Source of the DNA: an uncultured Collinsella sp.
Lineage (GTDB): Bacteria > Actinomycetota > Coriobacteriia > Coriobacteriales > Coriobacteriaceae
Direction of reading: 5' to 3'
Assembly: GCA_900547285.1 (NCBI GenBank)
Contig: URGF01000122.1
Coordinates: 1-5,769, forward strand
DNA length: 5,769 nt
Part shown: piece after piece, positions 1 through 5,769 of the stretch
Numbering within the stretch: position 1 is the first letter of the stretch
Layout: every line of letters begins with the position of its first letter
The notes under the pieces: model-generated
The model's database searches: none
The model's input: the letters and a program-made list of their open reading frames with translations, nothing else
Told to the model about the DNA's origin: nothing
Made by a program: the position numbers and the translations under genes

Positions 1-39
1 AGGCCCGATTTTGCCTCTTGACAATGTCCTGCTCATATT

Positions 40-56
40 AAAAGGAACGTCCCCAT
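40..56. repeat. Second copy of the GGGGACGTTC core, downstream of the HAD gene
   Basis: The minus strand reads ATGGGGACGTTCC and then TTTT, starting 9 nt past the HAD stop codon. Ten bases (45-54) are identical to 1043-1052, and both copies lie just after a stop codon. No stable stem precedes the T-run, so it is not called a terminator. The rest of positions 1-64 shows only a small GACAaTGTC palindrome at 20-28. Confidence 0.35.
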
Positions 57-64
57 CTGCCGGA

Positions 65-859
65 TTAGGAGAGACTCTCCAGCACGCGACGGAGCTCATG
101 CTGAACGGCGTGGTCGCGGTTGCAGCCTACGACACGATCGGCCACCGCCTTGAGCGCGGGGCGCGCGTTTTCCATCGCGCAGCCCGTGCCGACAAAGCGA
201 ATGATCTCGTAGTCGTTCATCGAGTCGCCAAACGCCATGACCTCGTCGCGTCCAATGCCGTAATGCTCCGCGAGCTGCGCGATACCCGAGGCCTTCGACA
301 CACCAGGCTGCATGGCATCGATCCACGCGTTGCCCGAAGGCGCAAAAGTAAAGAGCTGACCAAGTTCGCGCTGCAGCACGTACGCACTGTCCATAACCGC
401 ACTGTCATCGCAAAAGATACTCGCTTTGATGATATTTACGCTGGGATCGGGCAGCTCCCAAATGCGCTCGGCATTGGGAAGGTCCTTATCGACCTCACGC
501 ACGAACTTGCACTCGTCATCGAGCAGGAAGGACTTGGTTCGGTCAAAGAGCGCAAGATGCAGATTGGGAAACGTCCTGACGGCTTGGGCGAGCCTTCGAA
601 TCGCCAGGTGGGAATACACCTCACGGTCTACCATCTTACCGTCGGCGTAGACCTGGGCGCCGTTAGCGGCGACAAAGTCCATCTTGTCGCGAACGGGCGC
701 AAAGAACTCGCACAGGCGATCGTAGCGACGACCTGACGATGCGGCGAAATGCACGCCATGCTCGCGTAGCGCCAGAATCAGTTCGTAGGTCTCGGGAGGC
801 ACCTGGCCGTTTTCGTCAAGCAGCGTGCCGTCCATATCGGATGCAATCAGTTTAAACAT
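65..859 (-). CDS. Cof-type HAD-superfamily phosphatase
   Basis: A complete 264-residue protein, the usual size of the Cof/YidA (HAD class IIB) group. These are cytoplasmic Mg-dependent phosphatases acting on sugar phosphates, nucleotides or cofactor phosphates; the substrate cannot be read from sequence. All four HAD motifs are visible: motif I DMDGT at residues 8-12 with nucleophile Asp8 and acid/base Asp10, motif II at ASSGR with Ser41/Ser42, motif III Lys189 in SKASG, and motif IV GDSMND at 211-216. The C2 cap lies at about residues 85-188. The start is secure because motif I begins seven residues in, as is normal, and AGGGAG (867-872) lies 7 nt upstream. That ribosome binding site is inside the arm of a long hairpin (865-926), so translation may be controlled. 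The gene follows ade by 198 nt on the same strand; no convincing promoter was seen in the gap. No sign of truncation. Family certain, substrate unknown. Confidence 0.93.
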   Translation of the reverse strand: MFKLIASDMDGTLLDENGQVPPETYELILALREHGVHFAASSGRRYDRLCEFFAPVRDKMDFVAANGAQVYADGKMVDREVYSHLAIRRLAQAVRTFPNLHLALFDRTKSFLLDDECKFVREVDKDLPNAERIWELPDPSVNIIKASIFCDDSAVMDSAYVLQRELGQLFTFAPSGNAWIDAMQPGVSKASGIAQLAEHYGIGRDEVMAFGDSMNDYEIIRFVGTGCAMENARPALKAVADRVVGCNRDHAVQHELRRVLESLS

Positions 860-864
860 AGAAA

Positions 865-926
865 AGCTCCCTTCGGGCTTGTTGGAATCGAACGTGTATC
901 CGATTCCAACGTACCCAAAGGGAGCT
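865..926 (-). promoter_or_regulatory. Long hairpin masking the HAD gene's ribosome binding site
   Basis: Seen directly: bases 865-873 are the exact reverse complement of 918-926 (9 bp), 875-877 pair with 914-916 (3 bp) across one C/A mismatch, a 3x3 internal loop follows, and 881-890 pair exactly with 901-910 (10 bp) around a 10-nt loop (891-900). In the minus-strand mRNA the 3' arm carries the AGGGAG Shine-Dalgarno (867-872), and the arm ends 5 nt before the HAD start codon. Inference: the folded form would block ribosome loading, acting as a translational switch, a thermometer-like element or a partner for a protein. Only four Ts follow the stem, so an intrinsic terminator or attenuator is possible but weak. 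No T-run follows on the plus strand. Confidence 0.7.
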
Positions 927-933
927 CAAATAA

Positions 934-1008
934 GACGCCGCAGTCGTAAACGTTACATAGACCTGGCAAATAGCTCACACATGCCAGGGGTCCTACGGTC
1001 GCGGCGTC
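934..1008 (-). other. Structured RNA domain or ade terminator in the ade-HAD gap
   Basis: Seen directly: bases 934-941 pair exactly with 1001-1008 (GACGCCGC/GCGGCGTC), 945-948 pair with 994-997, and a central hairpin has a perfect 7-bp stem, 962-968 with 982-988 (CCTGGCA/TGCCAGG), and a 13-nt loop. Together this makes a closed domain of about 75 nt. On the minus strand the outer stem is followed by TTATTT, so it may act as an unusually long intrinsic terminator for ade. The other reading is that it is the first domain of a two-domain leader for the HAD gene, 7 nt ahead of the hairpin that masks its ribosome binding site. It matches no riboswitch consensus I know. Confidence 0.5.
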
Positions 1009-1030
1009 AGGCGACACACCACCCCGACGG

Positions 1031-1064
1031 CTAGTCGTTTAAGAACGTCCCCGATGACTAGTCG
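1031..1064. repeat. GGGGACGTTC element between 7-bp direct repeats
   Basis: CTAGTCG occurs at 1031-1037 and again at 1058-1064, flanking a 20-nt stretch that holds the core gaacgtcccc (1043-1052), read GGGGACGTTC on the minus strand. The right-hand repeat includes the ade stop codon (1058-1060). The arrangement resembles a target-site duplication around a very short insertion, though 7 bp can also arise by chance or slippage. The same 10-base core recurs at 45-54. Confidence 0.4.
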
Positions 1065-2878
1065 GCGTAGGTGAAGGTCGTGACGTCGAACATGCCCTCG
1101 GGGCGGATGCGGAGCGTCGGGATTACCGGCAGGGGCAGGAAAATGATGCCCATGATGGGGTCGAGCGGCGGCTCGATACCCATGGCGCGCGCCTTGACCA
1201 TAAAGTCGTCGTGCTGCGCAGCAACGTCCTCGGCCGTGCCTTCGCTCATAAGGCCACCGAGCGCCAGCGGAATACGCGCCACGACCTCGCCGTTGCGCAC
1301 CAGCACGTGGCCGCCCTGGCCCACGGCCTCGACGGCAGCCATCATATCAGCCGCGCTGTCGCCCACCACGCACACGTTGTGCGAGTCGTGGCCGATCGTC
1401 GAGGCGATGGCACCGCCCGTGATGGTAAAGCCGCGCACCCAGCCGCGACCGATATGCTTGCCGACCAGGCCCAGGCCAGCGGGGCCGTCGCCATCGGCGC
1501 CCTCGGCCTGCAGCGACACGCCGCGGCCGTGGCGCTCGATCAGCATAATGCGGCGCAGGCCCTCGGCACTCTCGGGGCGAGCCATACCCGTGATGGCCTT
1601 GCCCGGCACCACGTCGATCACGGCCTCGCCCGGCTTAAAGGCATAGTCGAACACGTCGAGCGATAGCTTCGGCAGTTTAACGGAAGCGCGCAGCTCATCG
1701 GCAAGGGCCGCAACCTCGGCCATCTCGGGTGCAATCTCGCCCACAAAGGTGCCGTCCTGCGCCACCAGAGCACCGGCGGCATATACGCGATGCGGAGCCG
1801 TGGCAAACGTCAGGTCATTGAGTACCAGCAGGTCGGCACGCTTGCCCGGGGCAATCGCACCGCGCAGCTCGTGCGGGTCGCGGCAGCCGTGATCCAGGCC
1901 AAACGCCTCGGCCGTGGAGAGGGACGCCATGGAGATAGCGACCACGGGGTCGATACCGGCCTCAATCGCCACGCGGCAGGCGTTGTCGATCATGCCGGTC
2001 GAAAGCGCGTCGGAGGGAGCGCGGTCGTCGGTCGCAAAGCAGCAACGGCGAGCACGGGCGGGGTTTTCCAGCAGCATAGGCGACAGGTTGGCAAGGTCAT
2101 GGCTGCAGGTGCCCTCGCGCAGCATGACATACATGCCGCGGGATAGCTTGTCGAGCGCTTCCTCGGGAATCGTCGACTCGTGGTCGGCGATAATGCCCGC
2201 TGCGGCATAGGCGTTGAGATCCTTGCCGGCAACAAGCGGAGCATGGCCGTCGACCTGTTTGGACGGCGTCTGATTGGCAGCGTCAATGCGAGCGCAGGTC
2301 TCGGGATCGGCCATAAAGACGCCCGGCAGGTTCATCATCTCGCCCAGACCAAAGACATCGCCCGGATGCTCGGCAAAAAACGCCTGCATATCGGCAGCCG
2401 AAATAACGGCACCGGCCTGCTCGTCGGGCAGCGCGGGCACGCACGAAGGCATCATGTACTTGATGGAGATGGGTGCGCGGCGGCCGTCCTCGATCATAAA
2501 GCGCAAGCCGTCGAGACCGGCAACATTGGCAATCTCGTGGCTGTCGGCAATGGCGGTGGTAGTACCGCGCGTCGCCGCCATGCGCGCATACTCGGCAGGG
2601 CGGATGTTCGAGGACTCGATATGCAAGTGTCCGTCAATAAAACCGGGGGCAAGATAGCGGCCCTGGCAGTCGATGACCTCGGTAGCCTCATACGTACCGG
2701 CGGCATCGTCGCGACCATCGTAGAGCACACCGACGATCACGCCATCCTTGACGGCAACACTACCGGGCGCTACGCGTTGGCCGTACACATCGACGATCTG
2801 CGCGTTGGCAAACAGCGTGTCGACGGGCACGCGACCCTCGGCGGCCTCGATCACAGACCTCATGACCTCAACGGACAT
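1058..2878 (-). CDS. ade: Adenine deaminase
   Basis: A complete 606-residue protein, close to the usual 570-600 of bacterial Ade. It hydrolyses adenine to hypoxanthine and ammonia in the cytoplasm, feeding purine salvage, and belongs to the metal-dependent amidohydrolase superfamily. Visible signatures: a small N-terminal beta domain (about 15-75), the HxH metal site GHLH with His84 and His86 followed by ES, Glu180 in GLGE, His212 in DGHAP, His233 in ADHES, and the catalytic aspartate region FATDD at 281-285. After the barrel comes the Ade-specific C-terminal domain, with TIGHDSHN at 494-501 and a closing segment containing LPLPVIPTLR and GMFDV. The start is supported by AAAGGAG at 2884-2890, 5 nt upstream. 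The gene is separated from tyrS by a terminator and has its own candidate promoter. No purine-riboswitch core was seen in its leader. Nothing appears damaged. Confidence 0.97.
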   Translation of the reverse strand: MSVEVMRSVIEAAEGRVPVDTLFANAQIVDVYGQRVAPGSVAVKDGVIVGVLYDGRDDAAGTYEATEVIDCQGRYLAPGFIDGHLHIESSNIRPAEYARMAATRGTTTAIADSHEIANVAGLDGLRFMIEDGRRAPISIKYMMPSCVPALPDEQAGAVISAADMQAFFAEHPGDVFGLGEMMNLPGVFMADPETCARIDAANQTPSKQVDGHAPLVAGKDLNAYAAAGIIADHESTIPEEALDKLSRGMYVMLREGTCSHDLANLSPMLLENPARARRCCFATDDRAPSDALSTGMIDNACRVAIEAGIDPVVAISMASLSTAEAFGLDHGCRDPHELRGAIAPGKRADLLVLNDLTFATAPHRVYAAGALVAQDGTFVGEIAPEMAEVAALADELRASVKLPKLSLDVFDYAFKPGEAVIDVVPGKAITGMARPESAEGLRRIMLIERHGRGVSLQAEGADGDGPAGLGLVGKHIGRGWVRGFTITGGAIASTIGHDSHNVCVVGDSAADMMAAVEAVGQGGHVLVRNGEVVARIPLALGGLMSEGTAEDVAAQHDDFMVKARAMGIEPPLDPIMGIIFLPLPVIPTLRIRPEGMFDVTTFTYAD

Positions 2879-2883
2879 ACATA

Positions 2884-2890
2884 CTCCTTT
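2884..2890 (-). promoter_or_regulatory. Ribosome binding site of ade
   Basis: The minus strand reads AAAGGAG, then TATGT, then the start ATG. A second ATG lies 4 nt upstream in another frame, between the ribosome binding site and the chosen start. The in-frame ATG at 2876-2878 gives the full protein and is preferred. Confidence 0.8.
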
Positions 2891-2945
2891 AACGTTTGAA
2901 ATAACTGCAGAGCGGACAAACCTTCACCGCAGCAAGCCAATAGCC

Positions 2946-2973
2946 ATTGTATGCCCAAACGATAGGCCAGCAA
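2946..2973 (-). promoter_or_regulatory. Candidate sigma-70-type promoter of ade
   Basis: On the minus strand TACAAT (2946-2951) matches the -10 consensus at five of six bases. It lies 16 nt downstream of TTGCTG (2968-2973), which matches only the first three bases of the -35 consensus. Transcription would begin near 2939, giving a leader of about 60 nt. The position, between the tyrS terminator and ade, fits. This is a consensus match only. Confidence 0.45.
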
Positions 2974-3004
2974 TACGCCTCTCCGCTTAACGGCACCGCC
3001 AAAT

Positions 3005-3027
3005 GATCCCTCCGTCCCCAAGGGATC
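3005..3027. repeat. Small palindrome with a GGGGACGG core
   Basis: GATCCCT (3005-3011) and AGGGATC (3021-3027) form a perfect 7-bp inverted repeat around a 9-nt loop containing cgtcccc (GGGGACG on the minus strand). It sits between the tyrS terminator and the ade promoter. The shared core with the elements near 50 and 1048 suggests a dispersed repeat, but an operator-like site for ade cannot be excluded. Confidence 0.45.
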
Positions 3028-3036
3028 GTCGTAACC

Positions 3037-3073
3037 AAAAAAGGCCGCAGTCGGGATTCCCGGCTGCGGCCTT
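3037..3073 (-). terminator. Intrinsic terminator of tyrS
   Basis: AAGGCCGCAG (3041-3050) pairs exactly with CTGCGGCCTT (3064-3073). The stem continues inward through a T/G wobble and CGGG (3052-3055) with CCCG (3059-3062), closing on a 3-nt loop. On the minus strand it ends in six Ts (3042-3037). It starts 27 nt past the tyrS stop. The plus-strand side has no clean T-run, so it is probably one-directional. Confidence 0.93.
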
Positions 3074-3100
3074 ATTGCACTTGTGAGGTCAACGCGCTCG

Positions 3101-4312
3101 TTAGATCAGCTTGAAGCCCTTGCGCTTGCCCACGGAGAGGGTGTCGCCCAGCTTGAGGGCGCTCGGATCGATGTTGTAGCTCTTGGAAGCCACAGCCTTG
3201 CCGTTGATCTTGACGCCGCCGCCGTCGATATCGCGACGAGCCTGGCCGGCGCTCGCCGAAAGACCCAAGTCCTTGAGCAGGCCGGCGAGGTAGATCTGGC
3301 CCTCGTCGTTGACGGTCAGCTCAACGTGCTTCTCGGGGAAGTCGGCGAGCTGGCCCTCCTTGAACACGCGATCGAACTCGGCCTGAGCCTCGTCGCCGGC
3401 ACCGGCGCCGTGATAGGTGTCGCACAGGTCGCGGCCCAGAGCGCGCTTGAGCTCGTAGGGGTCGGCGGAGCCGTCGGCCAAAGCAGCGTCGATCTTGTCG
3501 ACCTCGGCCGGGGTGAGCGAGCTCGCCAGGCGGTAGTACTTGCCAATCATCTCGTCGGGAATAGACATGGTCTTGCCGAACATATCCTTGGGCGCGTCGG
3601 TCAGGCCGATGTAGTTACCGTAGGACTTGGACATCTTACGGACGCCATCGGTGCCCTCGAGCAGCGGCATGGTGAGCGCGATCTGGGGCTCCATGCCCAT
3701 CTTCTCCATAAGCTCGCGGCCGGCGAGCAGGTTGAAGAGCTGATCGGTGCCGCCCATCTCCACGTCGGCCTTGATCTGCACGGAGTCGAAAGCCTGCATC
3801 ACGGGATACAGGAACTCATGCAGGGCGATCGGCGTCTGAGACTGGTAACGCTTGGTAAAGTCGTCGCGCTCGAGAATACGGGCGACGGTGAACTTGGAGC
3901 ACACCTGCAGCAGACCGGCGAGATCCATCGACAAGATCCAGTCACCGTTGTGCACGATGGTAGTCTTCTCGGGATCCAGGATCTTCATGGCCTGGCTCAC
4001 ATAGGTCTCGGCGTTGGCCTCGATCTGCTCCTGCGAAAGCTGCGGACGGGTGGAATTCTTGCCCGAGGGATCGCCAATCAGCGCGGTACCGTTGCCGATG
4101 ATGAGGGTAACGTTGTGGCCCAGGTCCTGGAACTGACGCATCTTGCGCAGCGGCACGGCATGGCCCAGGTGCAGGTCGGGGCTGGTGGGATCGACGCCGA
4201 GCTTGATGTTGAGGGGCTCGCCCTTCTCAAGCTTCTTGCGAAGGTCGGCCTCGGGAACGATCTGCGCGGCGCCCGAGGTGATGATACGCATTTGCTCGTC
4301 AACAGACAGCAT
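3101..4312 (-). CDS. tyrS: Tyrosyl-tRNA synthetase, type 2 (TyrS2/TyrZ-like)
   Basis: A complete 403-residue class I aminoacyl-tRNA synthetase, normal length for the family, which charges tRNA-Tyr with tyrosine using ATP. The Rossmann catalytic domain holds the HIGH-class motif HLGH at residues 48-51 and KMSKS at 226-230; the GGTDQ segment at 187-191 belongs to the tyrosine/ATP pocket. KMSKS, rather than the KFGKT found in B. subtilis TyrS, places it with the TyrZ/TyrS2 branch. An anticodon-recognition helical region follows (about 250-330), then a C-terminal S4 RNA-binding domain (about 335-403). The start is fixed by GGAGG at 4320-4324, 7 nt upstream. It lies 96 nt downstream of the U32 gene and ends in a strong terminator. 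No T-box leader was found. Nothing unusual in the protein. Confidence 0.98.
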   Translation of the reverse strand: MLSVDEQMRIITSGAAQIVPEADLRKKLEKGEPLNIKLGVDPTSPDLHLGHAVPLRKMRQFQDLGHNVTLIIGNGTALIGDPSGKNSTRPQLSQEQIEANAETYVSQAMKILDPEKTTIVHNGDWILSMDLAGLLQVCSKFTVARILERDDFTKRYQSQTPIALHEFLYPVMQAFDSVQIKADVEMGGTDQLFNLLAGRELMEKMGMEPQIALTMPLLEGTDGVRKMSKSYGNYIGLTDAPKDMFGKTMSIPDEMIGKYYRLASSLTPAEVDKIDAALADGSADPYELKRALGRDLCDTYHGAGAGDEAQAEFDRVFKEGQLADFPEKHVELTVNDEGQIYLAGLLKDLGLSASAGQARRDIDGGGVKINGKAVASKSYNIDPSALKLGDTLSVGKRKGFKLI

Positions 4313-4319
4313 TGGGTAT

Positions 4320-4324
4320 CCTCC
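4320..4324 (-). promoter_or_regulatory. Strong ribosome binding site of tyrS
   Basis: AAAAGGAGG on the minus strand is followed by 7 nt and the ATG at 4310-4312. This nearly perfect Shine-Dalgarno settles the start and fits a highly expressed housekeeping gene. Confidence 0.88.
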
Positions 4325-4333
4325 TTTTGCTAT

Positions 4334-4360
4334 AGCACCCTCGCCGAAAACGGCGGTGCT
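4334..4360 (-). promoter_or_regulatory. Hairpin in the tyrS leader
   Basis: AGCACC (4334-4339) pairs with GGTGCT (4355-4360) and GCCG (4343-4346) with CGGC (4351-4354), with a 4-nt loop and a 3-nt bulge (4340-4342). No T-run follows on the minus strand, so it is not an evident terminator for the U32 gene. It lies 9 nt upstream of the tyrS ribosome binding site and leaves that site free. Its role is unknown; it could be an mRNA-stabilising or leader structure. Confidence 0.5.
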
Positions 4361-4380
4361 GGAAGTCCAAAAACTCTCTT

Positions 4381-4389
4381 ATGATAACA
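4381..4389 (-). promoter_or_regulatory. Candidate extended -10 promoter of tyrS
   Basis: The minus strand reads TGTTATCAT: a TGn extension plus TATCAT, five of six bases matching the -10 consensus. No good -35 is present 16-18 nt upstream, where the sequence is the end of the U32 gene. If used, transcription starts near 4374 and gives a leader of about 60 nt. tyrS could instead, or also, be read through from the U32 gene, since no terminator separates them. Confidence 0.35.
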
Positions 4390-4408
4390 AACTGACGCGA
4401 CGCAGCAC

Positions 4409-5769
4409 CTACGACAGGAAAATCCTCGTCCTGCCGCATGCGTCAATGGCAACTGGCAGGCGCGTGCCGTCGCGCTCGACCAAATATCGTGTTTGCCGAC
4501 GACGCGAGCAGTCACGACAATGGACCTGTCCCGTCGCATCGGTGGCGCAGACGCCCTCGGCGGTCAGCAGGCAGTGCTCGCACACCATAAGCTCGGGACG
4601 GTCGGCGTCGACCGGACCCAAGACGCCGGGCTCAGCAGCCAGTTTGGCAATACGCTCCGCATCATTGCCGAGCAACTCGGCCGGCAAGTACACCCGCCCC
4701 GCACCGAGTTCGCGCAGCCAGGCAAGCGTGCCCCGATTCGCGCAGAACACCGGCGCCGCCACGTCAAACGTCACGCCCAGCTCGCGAGCGATCACCACCT
4801 GCCCCAGGTTGCGGCAGACGACGCGCCCGGCACGCTGTATCAGTGAGCGGGTCCGGTCAGCGTCACCCGTGCGGCACACCTCGTCAAGCACCACAACGGC
4901 GTCGGACAAATCGAGTTCTCCGCGCGGGTCGGCATCCATCAGCTGCCAAGCAAAAACCATGCGAGCGGGAACCGCGCACTCCACCAACTCCGTCGACGCA
5001 CCGCCATCCACCGCAGCGTCCTCAAAGGGCAGCACCTCAACGGCACGCGCAACGGGCGCAATCGCATCCGCCTCGGCCCGCATGCGCTCCAACACCGCCG
5101 CCGTCTGATCCAACACGCCGGCGCTGCGAATCAGGTACACCTCGCAGCCCGTGTCAACCTTACGCTTGCAATGCACGACGACGCGCTCCCCCGCTGCGGC
5201 ATCCACCGGACAGGGCACCTGCGGCCAGCGCTTGGGCACATCGGGACGCGCGTCGGCACCCGGATAAAACCGGATCTCGAGCGTGTCACCCGCCGCCACG
5301 GCGGCGTCGAGCTCAACGGTCACCTCTTCGTGGCCCACAGCGACCAAGCGCCCCACGCGCACGCCCTGGTTAATCGCACGCTCAAAGCTCATCAGCTCGG
5401 CACCCGAACGCCCTCGCAGGTACGCATCGGTAAACCCACGGTTAAACGACCTTCCCAGCTCGCGCTCAAGCTCTTCCACGTCACCGGGGTCCCACGCGCC
5501 GTCGCACAGCATATCAAGTGCCCGGCGCCACACCCGCACCACGTTGAATACGTAATCGGGGTTCTTCATGCGCCCCTCGATCTTGAGCGACGCCACGCCG
5601 GCATCTACAAGCTCGGGCAGATGTGCAATACCCAGATAGTCGCGCGGGCACAGCAGGCGATCTCCCTCGACGGCGACAACGCTCTGTCCCGCCTCGTCCA
5701 CTAGGTCGTACGCCAGACGGCACGGCTGCGTGCAGTCGCCGCGCATCGCCGAGCGCCCACGCCGCAGGG
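4409..5769 (-). CDS. U32-family protein, 5'-truncated by the window edge
   Basis: The frame runs off the right edge. The first ATG in view (5744-5746) is internal: in-frame codons before it give LRRGRSA, leading into the family motif around MRGDCTQPCR. Numbering from that Met, 445 residues are visible. The conserved U32 core holds Cys5 and Cys9, the CPRD segment at 33-36 and SLKIEGRMK at 53-61; FNRGFT (101-106) leads into a beta-rich insert (about 125-210). A C-terminal half (about 280-380) precedes a Cys-rich tail (389, 392, 400, 410, 413, 437) ending in RIFLS. U32 proteins were first called collagenase-like peptidases, but characterised members such as RlhA and TrhP are RNA hydroxylation factors and UbiU/UbiV bind iron-sulfur clusters through cysteines. 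An RlhA-like rRNA or tRNA modification role is therefore more likely than proteolysis, but this is inference. It lies 96 nt upstream of tyrS. Confidence 0.9.
   Translation of the reverse strand, partial: LRRGRSAMRGDCTQPCRLAYDLVDEAGQSVVAVEGDRLLCPRDYLGIAHLPELVDAGVASLKIEGRMKNPDYVFNVVRVWRRALDMLCDGAWDPGDVEELERELGRSFNRGFTDAYLRGRSGAELMSFERAINQGVRVGRLVAVGHEEVTVELDAAVAAGDTLEIRFYPGADARPDVPKRWPQVPCPVDAAAGERVVVHCKRKVDTGCEVYLIRSAGVLDQTAAVLERMRAEADAIAPVARAVEVLPFEDAAVDGGASTELVECAVPARMVFAWQLMDADPRGELDLSDAVVVLDEVCRTGDADRTRSLIQRAGRVVCRNLGQVVIARELGVTFDVAAPVFCANRGTLAWLRELGAGRVYLPAELLGNDAERIAKLAAEPGVLGPVDADRPELMVCEHCLLTAEGVCATDATGQVHCRDCSRRRQTRYLVERDGTRLPVAIDACGRTRIFLS

Noticed and set aside
68..80. Perfect palindrome GGAGAGACTCTCC at the end of the HAD gene
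   Set aside because: It lies within the last codons, has no room for a long stem, and no T-run follows the stop codon directly; probably coincidental.
884..893. A tRNA T-arm lookalike (GTTCGATTCC on the minus strand)
   Set aside because: The five bases either side of the would-be loop do not pair, there is no acceptor or anticodon arm, and the match is explained by the 881-910 inverted repeat.
2180..2899. A 239-codon plus-strand open frame opposite ade (and others at 11-736 and 4843-5373)
   Set aside because: These lie wholly or almost wholly opposite clear family members, show no domains, and have shadow-like composition.
2879..2940. Purine riboswitch upstream of ade
   Set aside because: I looked for the conserved junction and loop sequences of the purine class and found none; the expected leader of about 60 nt has no obvious three-way structure.
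3083..4384. A 433-codon open frame on the plus strand opposite tyrS
   Set aside because: The minus strand encodes an unmistakable TyrS. The plus frame is low-complexity (rich in Leu, Ala, Gly, Val, His) and is the expected shadow of GC-rich codon bias, with no recognisable domain.
5744..5746. ATG as the start of the U32 gene
   Set aside because: The frame stays open to the window edge, the preceding codons match the family's conserved block before the Cys motif, and at least half the usual protein would be missing.

Overview
The window looks like a chromosomal stretch from a GC-rich bacterium. Gene content and protein style suggest an actinobacterium of the Coriobacteriia, perhaps Collinsella or a relative. 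That placement is from general resemblance only; no 16S or other marker is present. All four genes lie on the minus strand, so transcription runs from right to left.

Layout in transcription order: (1) 5769-4409, the C-terminal part of a U32-family protein whose start lies beyond the right edge; (2) 4312-3101, tyrS, a type-2 tyrosyl-tRNA synthetase with its own leader and a strong intrinsic terminator at 3037-3073; (3) 2878-1058, ade, a full-length adenine deaminase with a plausible promoter at 2946-2973; (4) 859-65, a Cof-type HAD phosphatase. Every gap between genes is under 300 bases (96, 222 and 198 nt), and positions 1-64 hold no gene.

The genes are ordinary housekeeping or metabolic functions: a probable RNA-modifying U32 protein, tRNA charging, purine salvage and small-molecule dephosphorylation. 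I see no mobile-element gene, CRISPR array, tRNA or defence system. The tyrS terminator separates U32-tyrS from ade-HAD.

The most interesting sequence is the 198-nt gap between ade and the HAD gene. Read as RNA from the minus strand it holds two strong nested inverted repeats. The first (1008-934) is a closed domain with an internal hairpin. The second (926-865) is a 22-bp interrupted hairpin whose 3' arm contains the HAD gene's Shine-Dalgarno sequence, so it should hide the ribosome binding site. I recognise no known riboswitch in it. Separately, a GGGGACG core recurs in three places (near 50, 1048 and 3017), always outside coding sequence; one copy sits between 7-bp direct repeats at the ade stop codon. 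This suggests a small dispersed repeat of REP type.
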